Below are positions 37,758-45,972 of a stretch of DNA of 64,000 nucleotides, one piece after another. The notes under the pieces were generated by a model. That model was given only the letters and a program-made list of their open reading frames with translations. It was not told the DNA's origin and ran no database searches. The position numbers were made by a program, and so were the translations under genes. The DNA lies in assembly GCA_963781065.1 (NCBI GenBank), contig CAWAET010000015.1:1-64000 (forward strand), in the 5' to 3' direction. This stretch comes from CALZJC01 sp963781065 (GTDB taxonomy: Bacteria; Acidobacteriota; Thermoanaerobaculia; Multivoradales; JAHEKO01). The stretch's first letter is position 1. Every line of letters begins with the position of its first letter.

Positions 37758-39053
37758 TCACACCCGATGCGGCGGCTTCTCGGTTTGCTCGGCGACGGCC
37801 TCGTGCAGGATCAACCGCGCGCTGCGTTGATAGGTGAAGTACGACCAGGCCCACTCGAAGAGCACCACGAACCGGTTGCGGAAGCCGATGAGAAAGAAGA
37901 TGTGGACGAACAGCCAGCTCAGCCAGGCGACGAGGCCCGAGAGGCGCAGCCGGCCGATCACCGCCACCGCCGCCTTGCGGCCCAGGGTGGCCATCGAGCC
38001 GCGGTCGCGATAGCGGAAGGGCTCGGCCGGATCGCCTCGCAGCGCCCGCCGGATCGAGGCGGCGGCGTGCCAGCCGCCCTGGATGGCGGCCGGCGCGGTG
38101 CCCGGGACCTCGGCGCCATCCTGGCGCACGGCGGCCAGGTCGCCGATGACGAAGACCTCGGGGTGGCCGGCGATCGAAAGGTCGGGCTCGACCAGCACCC
38201 GGCCGGAGCGATCGGTCGCGGCCCCCAGGCTGGCGCCCAGCGGTGAGGCGGCGACCCCCGCCGCCCACACCACCACGTGGCTGGCGATACGCTCGCCGCC
38301 CACTTCGACGCCGTCCGCGTCGACCGCGGTGACCATGGCGCCGGTCCGCACCTCGACGCCCAGACGCTCGAGCTGCCGGCTCGCCGCCGCGGAAAGCTCC
38401 GGCGGATAGGCGGGGAGGATGCGATCCGAGCCCTCGAGCAGCAGGATTCGCGCCGAGCCTGGATCGAAACGGCGGAAGTCCCGGGCCAGGGTGTGGCGGG
38501 CGACTTCGGCGATCGCCCCGGCGAGCTCGGCGCCGGTGGGGCCGCCGCCGATGACGACGAAGGTGGTCTCGGCGCGGCGCCGCTGCTCGTCGTCGGTGGC
38601 CTCGGCGCGTTCGAAGGCCGAAAGCAGGCCGCGCCGGATGGCGAGGGCGTCCTCGAGCGTCTTGAGCCCCGGCGCGTGTGCCTGCCACTGGTCCTGTCCA
38701 AAGTAGGAGTGGGTGGCGCCGGTGGCGACGATCAGGTAGTCGTAGGCGACCCGGCCGCCGCCGGCCAGCAGCACCTGGCGGTCCGCCACGTCGACGCCCT
38801 CGGCGTGCGCCATCAGCACCGTGACGTTGCCCTGCCGGCGCAGGATCTTGCGGATCGGCTCGCCGATGTCCACCGCGCTCAGGCCGGCGGTCGCCACCTG
38901 GTAGAGCAGCGGCTGGAAGAGGTGGTGGTTGCGGCGGTCGATCAGAGTGATGTCGACGGGGGCGCGAGCCAGGGACTTGGCGGCGTAGAGTCCGCCAAAG
39001 CCGCCGCCGAGGATCACTACCCGGGGCCGGGACGTTGTGTCGATTGGGCTCAT
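37758..39053 (-). CDS. ndh: Type II NADH:quinone oxidoreductase (NDH-2)
   Basis: The 431-residue FAD enzyme has two dinucleotide-binding motifs, VVILGGGFGGLYAAKSLA and TTFVVIGGGPTGAELAGAI, the quinone-site-linked region HHLFQPLLYQVATAGLS, and the FAD motif near the end, VFVIGDLAAV. The C-terminal 50 residues (LSWLFVHIFFLIGFRNRF... FEWAWSYFTYQRSARLI) are amphipathic/hydrophobic and anchor it to the inner membrane. It passes electrons from NADH to quinone without proton pumping. The ATG at 39053 is used; a TTG two codons earlier is possible. It supports an aerobic or facultative respiratory chain. Confidence 0.93.
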   Translation of the reverse strand: MSPIDTTSRPRVVILGGGFGGLYAAKSLARAPVDITLIDRRNHHLFQPLLYQVATAGLSAVDIGEPIRKILRRQGNVTVLMAHAEGVDVADRQVLLAGGGRVAYDYLIVATGATHSYFGQDQWQAHAPGLKTLEDALAIRRGLLSAFERAEATDDEQRRRAETTFVVIGGGPTGAELAGAIAEVARHTLARDFRRFDPGSARILLLEGSDRILPAYPPELSAAASRQLERLGVEVRTGAMVTAVDADGVEVGGERIASHVVVWAAGVAASPLGASLGAATDRSGRVLVEPDLSIAGHPEVFVIGDLAAVRQDGAEVPGTAPAAIQGGWHAAASIRRALRGDPAEPFRYRDRGSMATLGRKAAVAVIGRLRLSGLVAWLSWLFVHIFFLIGFRNRFVVLFEWAWSYFTYQRSARLILHEAVAEQTEKPPHRV

Positions 39054-39157
39054 TGCCAAGGAACCGCGGTTGCTCGGTTCTCCCAGGAGTTCGCTCCACC
39101 GTCCCGCGGGGTTGCGTCGTCGGGCGGCGAGCGGGCCGCCGCGGCCGGCCAGCTGCT

Positions 39158-39835
39158 CTAGCCGCCCCTAGCCGTCGCCCAGTCGGCAGTGGCCTCGGCG
39201 AGCTCGTCGAGCACCTCCGCGTCGTCGCGCCCCGACCGCTTCAGCACGTGAAAGCCGTGATCGGCGCCGGCGATCACCCGCAGGGTGGCGCGCTCGCCGA
39301 GCGCGGCGCAGACCGGGCGCAACAGGTCGAGGCCGGCCAGCGCGTCACGGTCCCCCTGGAGGAAGAGCATCGGCAGCCGGACCGCGCTCAGGTGCTCGGC
39401 CCGGTCGACTCCCGGGCGGCCCGCCGGGTGCAGGGGGAAGCCGAAGAAGACCAGCCCGCGCAGCGCCGCCGGCCGCTCGGCCGCGACGGCGCGCGAGGTC
39501 ATGCGGCCGCCCATCGACTTGCCGCCCGCGAGCAGCGGCAGCTCGGGCGCCAGCTCGCCGGCGGTGGCGATCGCGGCGCGGACCGTGGACTCCAGGACGG
39601 GGGCGCGATCGGGCCGCCGCCGACCGGCCTCGCGGTAGGGGAAGCGGTAGCGCAGCGTGGCGATCCGCCGCTCGGCCAGCCGCTCGGCAAGCTCGGCCAT
39701 GAAGCGGTGGTTCATGCCGGCTCCGGCGCCGTGACCGAGCACCAGCAGCCACGAGGCCTCCGCCGGCCGCAGCAGGAGCGCCGCTACCGACGTGCCGGCC
39801 GGTGCGATCTCGAGGCGCAGCTGGCGCGGCTTCAT
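39158..39835 (-). CDS. KANL3/Tex30-type alpha/beta-hydrolase
   Basis: The 225-residue protein is a compact alpha/beta-hydrolase with the oxyanion strand LVLGHGAGAGMNHRFM, the nucleophile elbow AGGKSMGGRMTS (Ser), the acid in LFLQGDRDALAG, and the His in IAGADHGFHVLKRSG. This combination marks the 'KANL3/Tex30' dienelactone-hydrolase-like family, whose substrates are unknown. It lies 12 bp downstream of the FHA-EAL gene on the same strand and could be the last gene of that operon. ATG 39835. Confidence 0.88.
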   Translation of the reverse strand: MKPRQLRLEIAPAGTSVAALLLRPAEASWLLVLGHGAGAGMNHRFMAELAERLAERRIATLRYRFPYREAGRRRPDRAPVLESTVRAAIATAGELAPELPLLAGGKSMGGRMTSRAVAAERPAALRGLVFFGFPLHPAGRPGVDRAEHLSAVRLPMLFLQGDRDALAGLDLLRPVCAALGERATLRVIAGADHGFHVLKRSGRDDAEVLDELAEATADWATARGG

Positions 39836-39847
39836 CCCGGTGCCCCC

Positions 39848-40972
39848 TCAGTCGAAGTCGGCAAGCTGGGCGAGGGGTGTCGGCAGGCCGAGGAGGTAGC
39901 CCTGGGCCAGATCGAACCCGACCTCACGGCAAGCACGCTTCTCTTCTTCGGTCTCGACTCCCTCGGCAATCGGCACGATGCCGGAATCGCGCGTCATCTG
40001 CACCAGCGACAGTAGGGTCTCGCGGCGCCGCGCCGGCGCGAGATGGAGGTCGCGCACGAAGCTCATGTCGAATTTGACGAAGTCCGGCGGCACGTCGGCC
40101 AGCTCGAGCAGACGGGAGCGGCCGGTGCCGAAGTCGTCGAACGCCATCTGGATGTCGAGATCGCGCAGCTCACGGCGCAGGCGTCGCAGGGCGGTGGTCT
40201 CGGTGACCGCGGCCTCGTGAATCTCGAGCACCAGGCGGATCGTCTGGTGGCGCCGGCGATCCTCCGTGAGCGCGCCCAGAAGATCATGGTCGCCGCCGAT
40301 CTCGGCGGGATGGGTATTGACGAAAACCAGCGGCTCGCCGCCGATCCGCGCCGCCTGGCGCAGCCCGTTGGTGCGAAACAGCTCGCTCAACTCGAGCTCG
40401 CGGCCGAGGCGCTCGGCGATCGAGAACAGCTCCGCCGGCGACGCTTCGGTACCCAGCAGAGTGCCGCGAGAGAGCAGCTCGAAGCCGGCGACGCCGCCGT
40501 CGGCCAGGGATACGACCGGCTGAAAGAGGGGGTACACCGCCCGCTCTCGCAGCATGGTGCCGAACTGGGCGTTGCTCTCGCGCAGGTAGGCAGACAGTTC
40601 GTCCGGCGTCAGGGTCTTGGTGTGTGGCTCGATCTCCGTCTTGGGCGGCCGGTATACCGCGAGCCGGAACTCCAAATCGGCGAAGTGCAGCACATCCCCC
40701 TCGGTGAGGGGCGTCGGCTGCCCGATGGGCTCCAGGTTCACCCGCGTGCCGTTGGTGCTGCCGAGGTCACGGATCCAAAGCGTGCCGTTGCGGCGGTAGA
40801 GCTCGGCGTGGAGATGCGAGATGCCGCTCGAGAACAGGTGCAGGTCCGCCTCGCCCGAGCGGCCGACGATCAGCGGCAGCGTGTTGATCACCGTTCGCCA
40901 GGTCTGCCGCCGGGAATCGATGAAGCCCTCGAGGTACCAGAACGAGCCCGCTTCGTCGGTGACCACGCTCAT
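39848..40972 (-). CDS. FHA-EAL domain protein (c-di-GMP phosphodiesterase-like)
   Basis: The 374-residue protein has an N-terminal FHA domain (residues 25-105; GRSG at 37-40, SGISHLHAEL, GSTNGTRVN), which binds phospho-threonine peptides, and a C-terminal EAL domain from about 145. The signature EAL is ELL at 165-167 (GFELLSRG), but the metal and catalytic residues are otherwise present: FVNTHP (Asn), VLEIHEAA (Glu), FDDFGTG (Asp-Asp), KFDMSFV (Lys), AEGVET (Glu) and QGYLLG. It may therefore hydrolyse c-di-GMP or only bind it. The start ATG 40972 (MSVVTDEAG) fits the FHA domain. The mscS gene ends 22 bp upstream; both may form one operon with the GGDEF gene. Confidence 0.88.
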   Translation of the reverse strand: MSVVTDEAGSFWYLEGFIDSRRQTWRTVINTLPLIVGRSGEADLHLFSSGISHLHAELYRRNGTLWIRDLGSTNGTRVNLEPIGQPTPLTEGDVLHFADLEFRLAVYRPPKTEIEPHTKTLTPDELSAYLRESNAQFGTMLRERAVYPLFQPVVSLADGGVAGFELLSRGTLLGTEASPAELFSIAERLGRELELSELFRTNGLRQAARIGGEPLVFVNTHPAEIGGDHDLLGALTEDRRRHQTIRLVLEIHEAAVTETTALRRLRRELRDLDIQMAFDDFGTGRSRLLELADVPPDFVKFDMSFVRDLHLAPARRRETLLSLVQMTRDSGIVPIAEGVETEEEKRACREVGFDLAQGYLLGLPTPLAQLADFD

Positions 40973-40994
40973 GCGACGGGCGCTCCGGCCGGGT

Positions 40995-42059
40995 TCACTC
41001 CGCGGCGGTCCGATGGAGGTAGACGTCGCGCTTCGGGTAGGGGATCTCGATGCCTTCAGCCGCGAACCGCTGGTAGACCTCGCGGTTGAGGTCGTGCAGG
41101 ACCCGCCCCCGCAGCACCGGTTCGCGGATCCAGGCGAGCAGCTCGAAATCGAGGCCGGACTCGCCAAAGGCGCGGAAGCGCACCCTCGGCTCGGGGTCAT
41201 GTTCGACGTCGGGATACGACTCCGCCACGTCCTGCAGGACCTTGCAGACGTGATCGACGTCGGTGCCGTAGGCGACGCCCACCTTGACCCGAACCCGCTG
41301 CTTGACCCAGGGCCCGCCGCTCTCGTTGGCGACGGTGTCGTTGGCGATCAGCGCGTTGGGCACCGTCACCTCGACGTCGTCGCGGGTGAGGATGCGAGTG
41401 CTGCGCAGGCCCACCTGGGTCACTTCGCCGCGCTCGCCGGTGCCGAGGACGATGAAGTCGCCGACCTTGTAGGGCGAGTCGGCGAGGATGAAGATGCCGC
41501 CGAACAGATTCGCCAGGCTGTCCTTGGCGGCGAAGCCGATCGCCACGCCGACAACGCCGCCGGTTAGGAGCAGAGCACCGACGTCGATGGTCCAGACGAG
41601 AAAGAAGAAGTAGACGCCGCCGCCGACGATCAGGATCTTGGCCAGATTGGCGGCGAGCGAGATGGTGCGGGGATCGATCAACCGCGAGCGGTCCTGGAGA
41701 CGGCCCATCACCTCGACGATCAACGAGGCGGTGCGCATCAGGAAGGCCAGCCAAATCAGCAGGGCCAGCGACTTGAGCAGGCGGAAGACCAGCAGCTCCA
41801 TCCCGGGCGGCAACCCGATGCGCGCGGTGGCGAGCCAAAGCCCGAAGAACAGGACGCTGAGAAAGACCGGCCGGTGGAGAAGGGCGATGAAGCGGTCGTC
41901 GACGTCGGTGGTCGACCGCTTCGCCCAGCGGGCGAGCAGCCGGGTGAGGATCAGATCGGCGGCCTTGGCCACCACGATAGACACCAGAACCAGCGCGGCG
42001 GCCTGCAGGCGGTGGTCGTCACCCACCAGCGATATCAGGTTGTCGAGATAGGGCTGCAT
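40995..42059 (-). CDS. Small-conductance mechanosensitive channel (MscS family)
   Basis: The 354-residue protein has about five transmembrane segments, more than the three of E. coli MscS, followed by the pore helix and beta domain: GVVGVAIGFAAKDSLANLFGG, IFILADSPYKVGDFIVLG, GEVTQVGLRSTRILTRDDVEV and TVPNALIANDTVAN, all diagnostic. The C-terminal alpha/beta domain (VKVGVAYGTDVDHVCKVL) is standard. It releases solutes on hypo-osmotic shock. It lies between the GGDEF and FHA-EAL genes, all on the minus strand with 81- and 22-bp gaps. ATG 42059. Confidence 0.93.
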   Translation of the reverse strand: MQPYLDNLISLVGDDHRLQAAALVLVSIVVAKAADLILTRLLARWAKRSTTDVDDRFIALLHRPVFLSVLFFGLWLATARIGLPPGMELLVFRLLKSLALLIWLAFLMRTASLIVEVMGRLQDRSRLIDPRTISLAANLAKILIVGGGVYFFFLVWTIDVGALLLTGGVVGVAIGFAAKDSLANLFGGIFILADSPYKVGDFIVLGTGERGEVTQVGLRSTRILTRDDVEVTVPNALIANDTVANESGGPWVKQRVRVKVGVAYGTDVDHVCKVLQDVAESYPDVEHDPEPRVRFRAFGESGLDFELLAWIREPVLRGRVLHDLNREVYQRFAAEGIEIPYPKRDVYLHRTAAE

Positions 42060-42140
42060 CTGGGCTTTTCGGGCGCGGGCGGGCTTTCGGGCTGGTGGCG
42101 GCTCGAGGTTATCGCAACCCGGCGCGGCGCCCCGGCGCCC

Positions 42141-43415
42141 TCAGTCCTGGCGCCGGCCGCGCTTCGAGTACAGTCTCTCGTCGGCCCGGTGGAGCAGAGC
42201 CGCGGCATCGGAGCCGTCCCCAGGGTAGGTGGCGCTGCCGATGGTGACGCTCGGCCGCGCGGGCTTCGACTCCAGGATCGGTGGCGGCGTCGACTCGAGG
42301 ACGCCGTGAATGCGGTCGCTCAGCGACCGCGCGTCCCGCTGTCCACCGCCCGGCATGATCACGACCAGCTCGTCACCGCCGTAGCGGCAGGCTGCGTCCT
42401 GGGCGCGAGCCGTGCTCTGGAGGGTCTGGGCCACGTGCCTCAGCACGGCATCGCCGGCGGGGTGGCCGTAGCGATCGTTGATCTGCTTGAAGCGGTCGAT
42501 GTCGATGACCAGGACACTCAGCTGCTCCTTCTTGCGCCGCGCCCGCTCGAGGGCCAGGGGCAGCATCTCGTCGAGAAAGCGCCGGTTGTAGAGACCGGTC
42601 AGGGCATCACGCACGGCGTCCTCGCGGGCCGCTTCATAGCGTTGGCGAAAGGACAGCGGGTGGAAAATGTCGAGCCTGCGAACTTGCCTGGGCAGAATCT
42701 CCGCGGTGTCTCCCTTCGGCCCTCGGTAGCGCAAGAAGATCGCCAGCACGGCCGAGTACGGCAGGTTCATGGCGAGCTTGCCGATCAGACTCGAGGCGAG
42801 TATCGACGGGTAGCCGGGGTCGCCGACAAAGGCCGCGGTGGTGAAGACCAGCGAGTCGAAGATCAGCACGACCGCCAGCGTCGAGAAGAGGTGGGCGAAC
42901 AGCCAGCGGGCCAGCCATCGGGCCAGAAACTCGTAGACCACGATGAGCAGCAGCACGTCGAGGAACAGAGTCCCCGTGCCTGCCGCCAGCACCCGCAGGC
43001 TCTGGGCGAAGAAGCCGCGGGGCAGGTCGAACAGGTTGAGCACCGCGGGATCGCCGATGTGGCGCGCGGCCAGCCAGGACAAAAGCCCGATCGACAGATT
43101 CGCCAGCACGAGCCCATAGACCAGCCGCCGGGCCTCGGAGGCGTCGTGGCGCAGGTAGACCAGGAGGATGGCGAAGAGCGATGCCGGGAACAGCACCGCC
43201 GAGCCGGGGCTGAGCAGCAGGTTGGGAACGACCTCCACGTAGACCGTGGCCGCCAGCAGCGTCTGCACCTGCTGCAGACCGCCGATGGTGATGTACAGCG
43301 GCGACAGGCCGGTGGCCGTTCGCAGGCGGAACAGCCCCAGCAGCAGCAGGGCGACGAGGGCCGCCTGCAAGCCGAGGAGCGCGATCTGGGACCAGGGGAG
43401 CTGGAGCATCATCAC
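42141..43415 (-). CDS. Membrane sensor diguanylate cyclase (7TM-GGDEF)
   Basis: The 424-residue protein has six to eight membrane helices over residues 5-235 (LQAALVALLLLGLFRL, LLLSPGSAVLFPASLFAILLVY, TGTLFLDVLLLIVVYEFLA and others) and a GGDEF domain: DALTGLYNRRFLDEM, VIDIDRFKQINDRYGH, RYGGDELVVIMPG. The active site is GGDEL, and catalysis is likely intact. The membrane part resembles VUT/queuosine-precursor-transporter-like sensors, but I am unsure. It may sense a small molecule or energy state. It is 81 bp upstream of mscS and 34 bp downstream of the last Bat gene on the same strand. Confidence 0.87.
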   Translation of the reverse strand: MMMLQLPWSQIALLGLQAALVALLLLGLFRLRTATGLSPLYITIGGLQQVQTLLAATVYVEVVPNLLLSPGSAVLFPASLFAILLVYLRHDASEARRLVYGLVLANLSIGLLSWLAARHIGDPAVLNLFDLPRGFFAQSLRVLAAGTGTLFLDVLLLIVVYEFLARWLARWLFAHLFSTLAVVLIFDSLVFTTAAFVGDPGYPSILASSLIGKLAMNLPYSAVLAIFLRYRGPKGDTAEILPRQVRRLDIFHPLSFRQRYEAAREDAVRDALTGLYNRRFLDEMLPLALERARRKKEQLSVLVIDIDRFKQINDRYGHPAGDAVLRHVAQTLQSTARAQDAACRYGGDELVVIMPGGGQRDARSLSDRIHGVLESTPPPILESKPARPSVTIGSATYPGDGSDAAALLHRADERLYSKRGRRQD

Positions 43416-43449
43416 CAGCTACGGCGAAGAGAGCCTACCGCGCAACGGC

Positions 43450-44226
43450 TTAGATCTCGACGATCTCTGCCCACTCCGCCTGGATCCATGCCTGCTCGCC
43501 GTCGGGCAGGGCGATGCGCAGCCAGCCGTCGCGGCGGCCGCGCAGCTCGAGCTCGCTGCCGGCGTGCAGCTTGAACCGGGTGACCGAGTCGGCGTCGGGC
43601 GCGGCGTGGGCGGGGACCTCCTGCGGCACCACCACCACGGTCTCGGCCGGCCGCAGATAGCGAACCGCCAGCGAGCCGCCGGCGGCCACGAGCAGCACCA
43701 CCAGCACCGCGGCGGCACCCTTGCCGCCGGGCAGCCGAGGGCGCCACATGCGCAGGGCCAGCGTCGCCCACAGCGCCAGGTTGAGCGCCGTCACCAGCCA
43801 GGTGAGCTCGGCGCGGCTGAGCGCGAAGTGCCAGAAGAAGAGGGTCGCCACGAGCGGCGCCGGTGCCGGCGGGGCGATGGCGTCGCGGGCGCTTTGGCGG
43901 GCAAACTCCAGGTTGGCCCGCAGATCCTCGTCGCGCGGCAGCCGCGACCGCCCGCGCAGGTAGGAGGCGATCGCCCGGCCGAGCTCGCCGTCGCGCAGGT
44001 AGGCGTTGCCCAGGTTGTAGTGCAGCCGGCCGCCGTCGTGGCCTCGTTCGACCAGGCCGCGATAGAGCTCCACCGCTCGGCGGTAGTCGCCCTCCTCGTA
44101 GGCCGCCTTCGCCTGCACCCAGTCCTCGGCCGGCTCGCGCGCTGCGGCGGGAGGCGTAGCCGGCGCCTCGGGCGCCGCCGGCGCGGCGGCGAGCAGCGCG
44201 AGCCAGAGGATCGGGGTGGCCGTCAC
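43450..44226 (-). CDS. batE: BatE-like TPR/SH3 protein of the aerotolerance operon
   Basis: The 258-residue protein has a signal peptide (PILWLALLAAAPAAPEA), two TPR motifs (WVQAKAAYEEGDYRRAVELY, GRLHYNLGNAYLRDGELGRAI), two membrane helices (LTWLVTALNLALWATLAL, AAAVLVVLLVAAGGSLAV) and a C-terminal SH3-like domain (VTRFKLHAGSELELRGRRDG). This is the BatE arrangement. Its start overlaps the batD stop as ATGA. BatE belongs to the periplasmic/inner-membrane Bat complex; the role is unresolved but linked to envelope stress and aerotolerance. It is the last gene of a nine-gene operon. Confidence 0.85.
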   Translation of the reverse strand: MTATPILWLALLAAAPAAPEAPATPPAAAREPAEDWVQAKAAYEEGDYRRAVELYRGLVERGHDGGRLHYNLGNAYLRDGELGRAIASYLRGRSRLPRDEDLRANLEFARQSARDAIAPPAPAPLVATLFFWHFALSRAELTWLVTALNLALWATLALRMWRPRLPGGKGAAAVLVVLLVAAGGSLAVRYLRPAETVVVVPQEVPAHAAPDADSVTRFKLHAGSELELRGRRDGWLRIALPDGEQAWIQAEWAEIVEI

Positions 44227-45968
44227 AGCTCGCGATCCAGTCGCCGTAGGAGATCGCCGACCTCCTCGGGCAGGTCCGCCGCCGTGCCGGCGGCGCCGAA
44301 GCGGGCGGCCTCGAACCGCTCGAGAAGTCCGCCGACCTCCGCCACCCGAGCCGGCGCCAGCCCGCGGTCGGCCAGATGCTGGCGCGCCTCGGCGGCGGTC
44401 AGCGCGCTGCCCTCGATTCCCAGCTTGTCGCCCAGGAACCGGCGGACGCAGAGCGAAAGCTCCTCGGTGCCGCCCGCCCCGGCGTCGGCGCCAAGCCGCC
44501 GCAGCTTGCGTCGGGCGCGCGCCAGCGCCTGGCGGCGGCGGGCGAGGCCCGCGTCCTGCCGGTAGCGGTGGCGGCGGCGGGCGGCGGCCAGGGCGCCCAG
44601 GTAGGCCAGCGGCGGCAGCAGCAGGATGGCGGCGAGCGGCGCCCCGCGCGGCCGCCGGCGGCCGCCGATGCCGTCGATGCCGGCGTAGATCGGCAGGATG
44701 TCGTCGGCCAGGATGCGCACCGCCACCTTGCCGGTGCCGGGGGCGAGGGTCTCGGTCAGGCGCAGCTCCTCGTCGCCGGTGGCGGGCAGTACCTCGAGCG
44801 GGATCTCGGCGGTGGCGGTGGTGCGAAAGGTCTCGGACTCGGGGTCGAAGTAGACCAGGCGCACCGGCGGCAGGCTGAGGGGCCCGGCCGCCTGCGGCAC
44901 CAGCGCCTTGCGGAAGGTGCGGCTGCCGCTCAGCCCGGTCGCCTGGCGCTGGATGCTCGACCCCGGCTTGTCGTCGTAGATCTTGACCGTGGGAAGCTCG
45001 GGCAGCCGCGGCTGGGGGATCATCTGCACGTTGCCGCGGCCCGAGACCTCGAGCGTCAGGGTCACCGAGTCGCCGACTCGCGTCTGGCTCTGGCTCACCG
45101 TGGCTTTGAGGTCGAAGGCACCGACCAGCCCGCTGAACTCCGGCGGCGAGTCGGGCAGGCGGCGCGCCACGAGCTCGAGGGCGTCGCTGCGCAGGACCTT
45201 GGTTTCGGTGGGGACGCGGCCGAACATGTCGTCGAACACGCTGCCCGGCCGCCTCTGGCCGCGCCTTTGCGCGACCTGGCAGGTCAGGCGGGTGGCGGGG
45301 ATGACCAGCTTGCCCTCCTCCTGGGGGAAGAGTGCCTTGCGGATCTCGCTGACCATGAAGATGCGCCCGTTGACCCGCGTCTCGAACTCGCGCACCTCGC
45401 CCAGGTCTTCGACCAGAAAGCCGTTGAACTCGAAGGGGTCGAGCCGGGCGTCGGCGATCTGCGCCCGCCGGTAGAGCCGCCAGGTGAAAAGGACCTGCTC
45501 ACCGACGTAGGGCGTGGCGGTCGACAGCTGGGTGGTGACAAACAGGTCGCGCTGCTGCCCGGAGGCCGCGCCGGCGGCCCGGATACGCACCGAGAACGGC
45601 TGGGTGGCGAGGCTCTCGCCGTCGATCTCCACCACCACCGGGCCGATGACGAACTCGCCGATCTCGCGGGGCAGCAGCACATAGCGGTAGCTGACGCTGT
45701 TCGAGGCGCGGCCGTTGATGAAGTTCCACTGCTTGGACTCACCGGCGGGCAGGACCTCGAAGGCGGGCAGCTCGGGCAGCGCCGGTCTGGCGGCGGCCGC
45801 GCCGGTGACGGTGACGACCAGCGTCAAGCGGTCCTCGAGGCTCGCCTCGTCGCGGTCGATCTCGGCCTCGATCGAGGCCGCGGCGGCGGCCCCGGCCGAC
45901 AGCGCGAGCAGCGCCAGCAGGGCGAGCGCCGCGGCGGGGCCGTTGCGACCGGTCGGTTGGCGGCTCAT
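44223..45968 (-). CDS. batD: BatD/oxygen-tolerance protein
   Basis: The 581-residue protein has a signal peptide (AAALALLALLALSAGAAAAA) and repeated beta domains typical of BatD: IEAEIDRDEASLEDRLTLVVTV, FVTTQLSTATPYVGEQVLFTWRLYR, FDLKATVSQSQTRVGDSVTL. A transmembrane helix (APLAAILLLPPLAYLGALAA) and a cytosolic helical tail follow. It is predicted to bridge the periplasm and the Bat VWA proteins. The ATG at 45968 lies 4 bp after the preceding stop. Its stop overlaps batE. Full length for the family, no visible defects. Confidence 0.92.
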   Translation of the reverse strand: MSRQPTGRNGPAAALALLALLALSAGAAAAASIEAEIDRDEASLEDRLTLVVTVTGAAAARPALPELPAFEVLPAGESKQWNFINGRASNSVSYRYVLLPREIGEFVIGPVVVEIDGESLATQPFSVRIRAAGAASGQQRDLFVTTQLSTATPYVGEQVLFTWRLYRRAQIADARLDPFEFNGFLVEDLGEVREFETRVNGRIFMVSEIRKALFPQEEGKLVIPATRLTCQVAQRRGQRRPGSVFDDMFGRVPTETKVLRSDALELVARRLPDSPPEFSGLVGAFDLKATVSQSQTRVGDSVTLTLEVSGRGNVQMIPQPRLPELPTVKIYDDKPGSSIQRQATGLSGSRTFRKALVPQAAGPLSLPPVRLVYFDPESETFRTTATAEIPLEVLPATGDEELRLTETLAPGTGKVAVRILADDILPIYAGIDGIGGRRRPRGAPLAAILLLPPLAYLGALAAARRRHRYRQDAGLARRRQALARARRKLRRLGADAGAGGTEELSLCVRRFLGDKLGIEGSALTAAEARQHLADRGLAPARVAEVGGLLERFEAARFGAAGTAADLPEEVGDLLRRLDREL

Positions 45969-45972
45969 GCCA

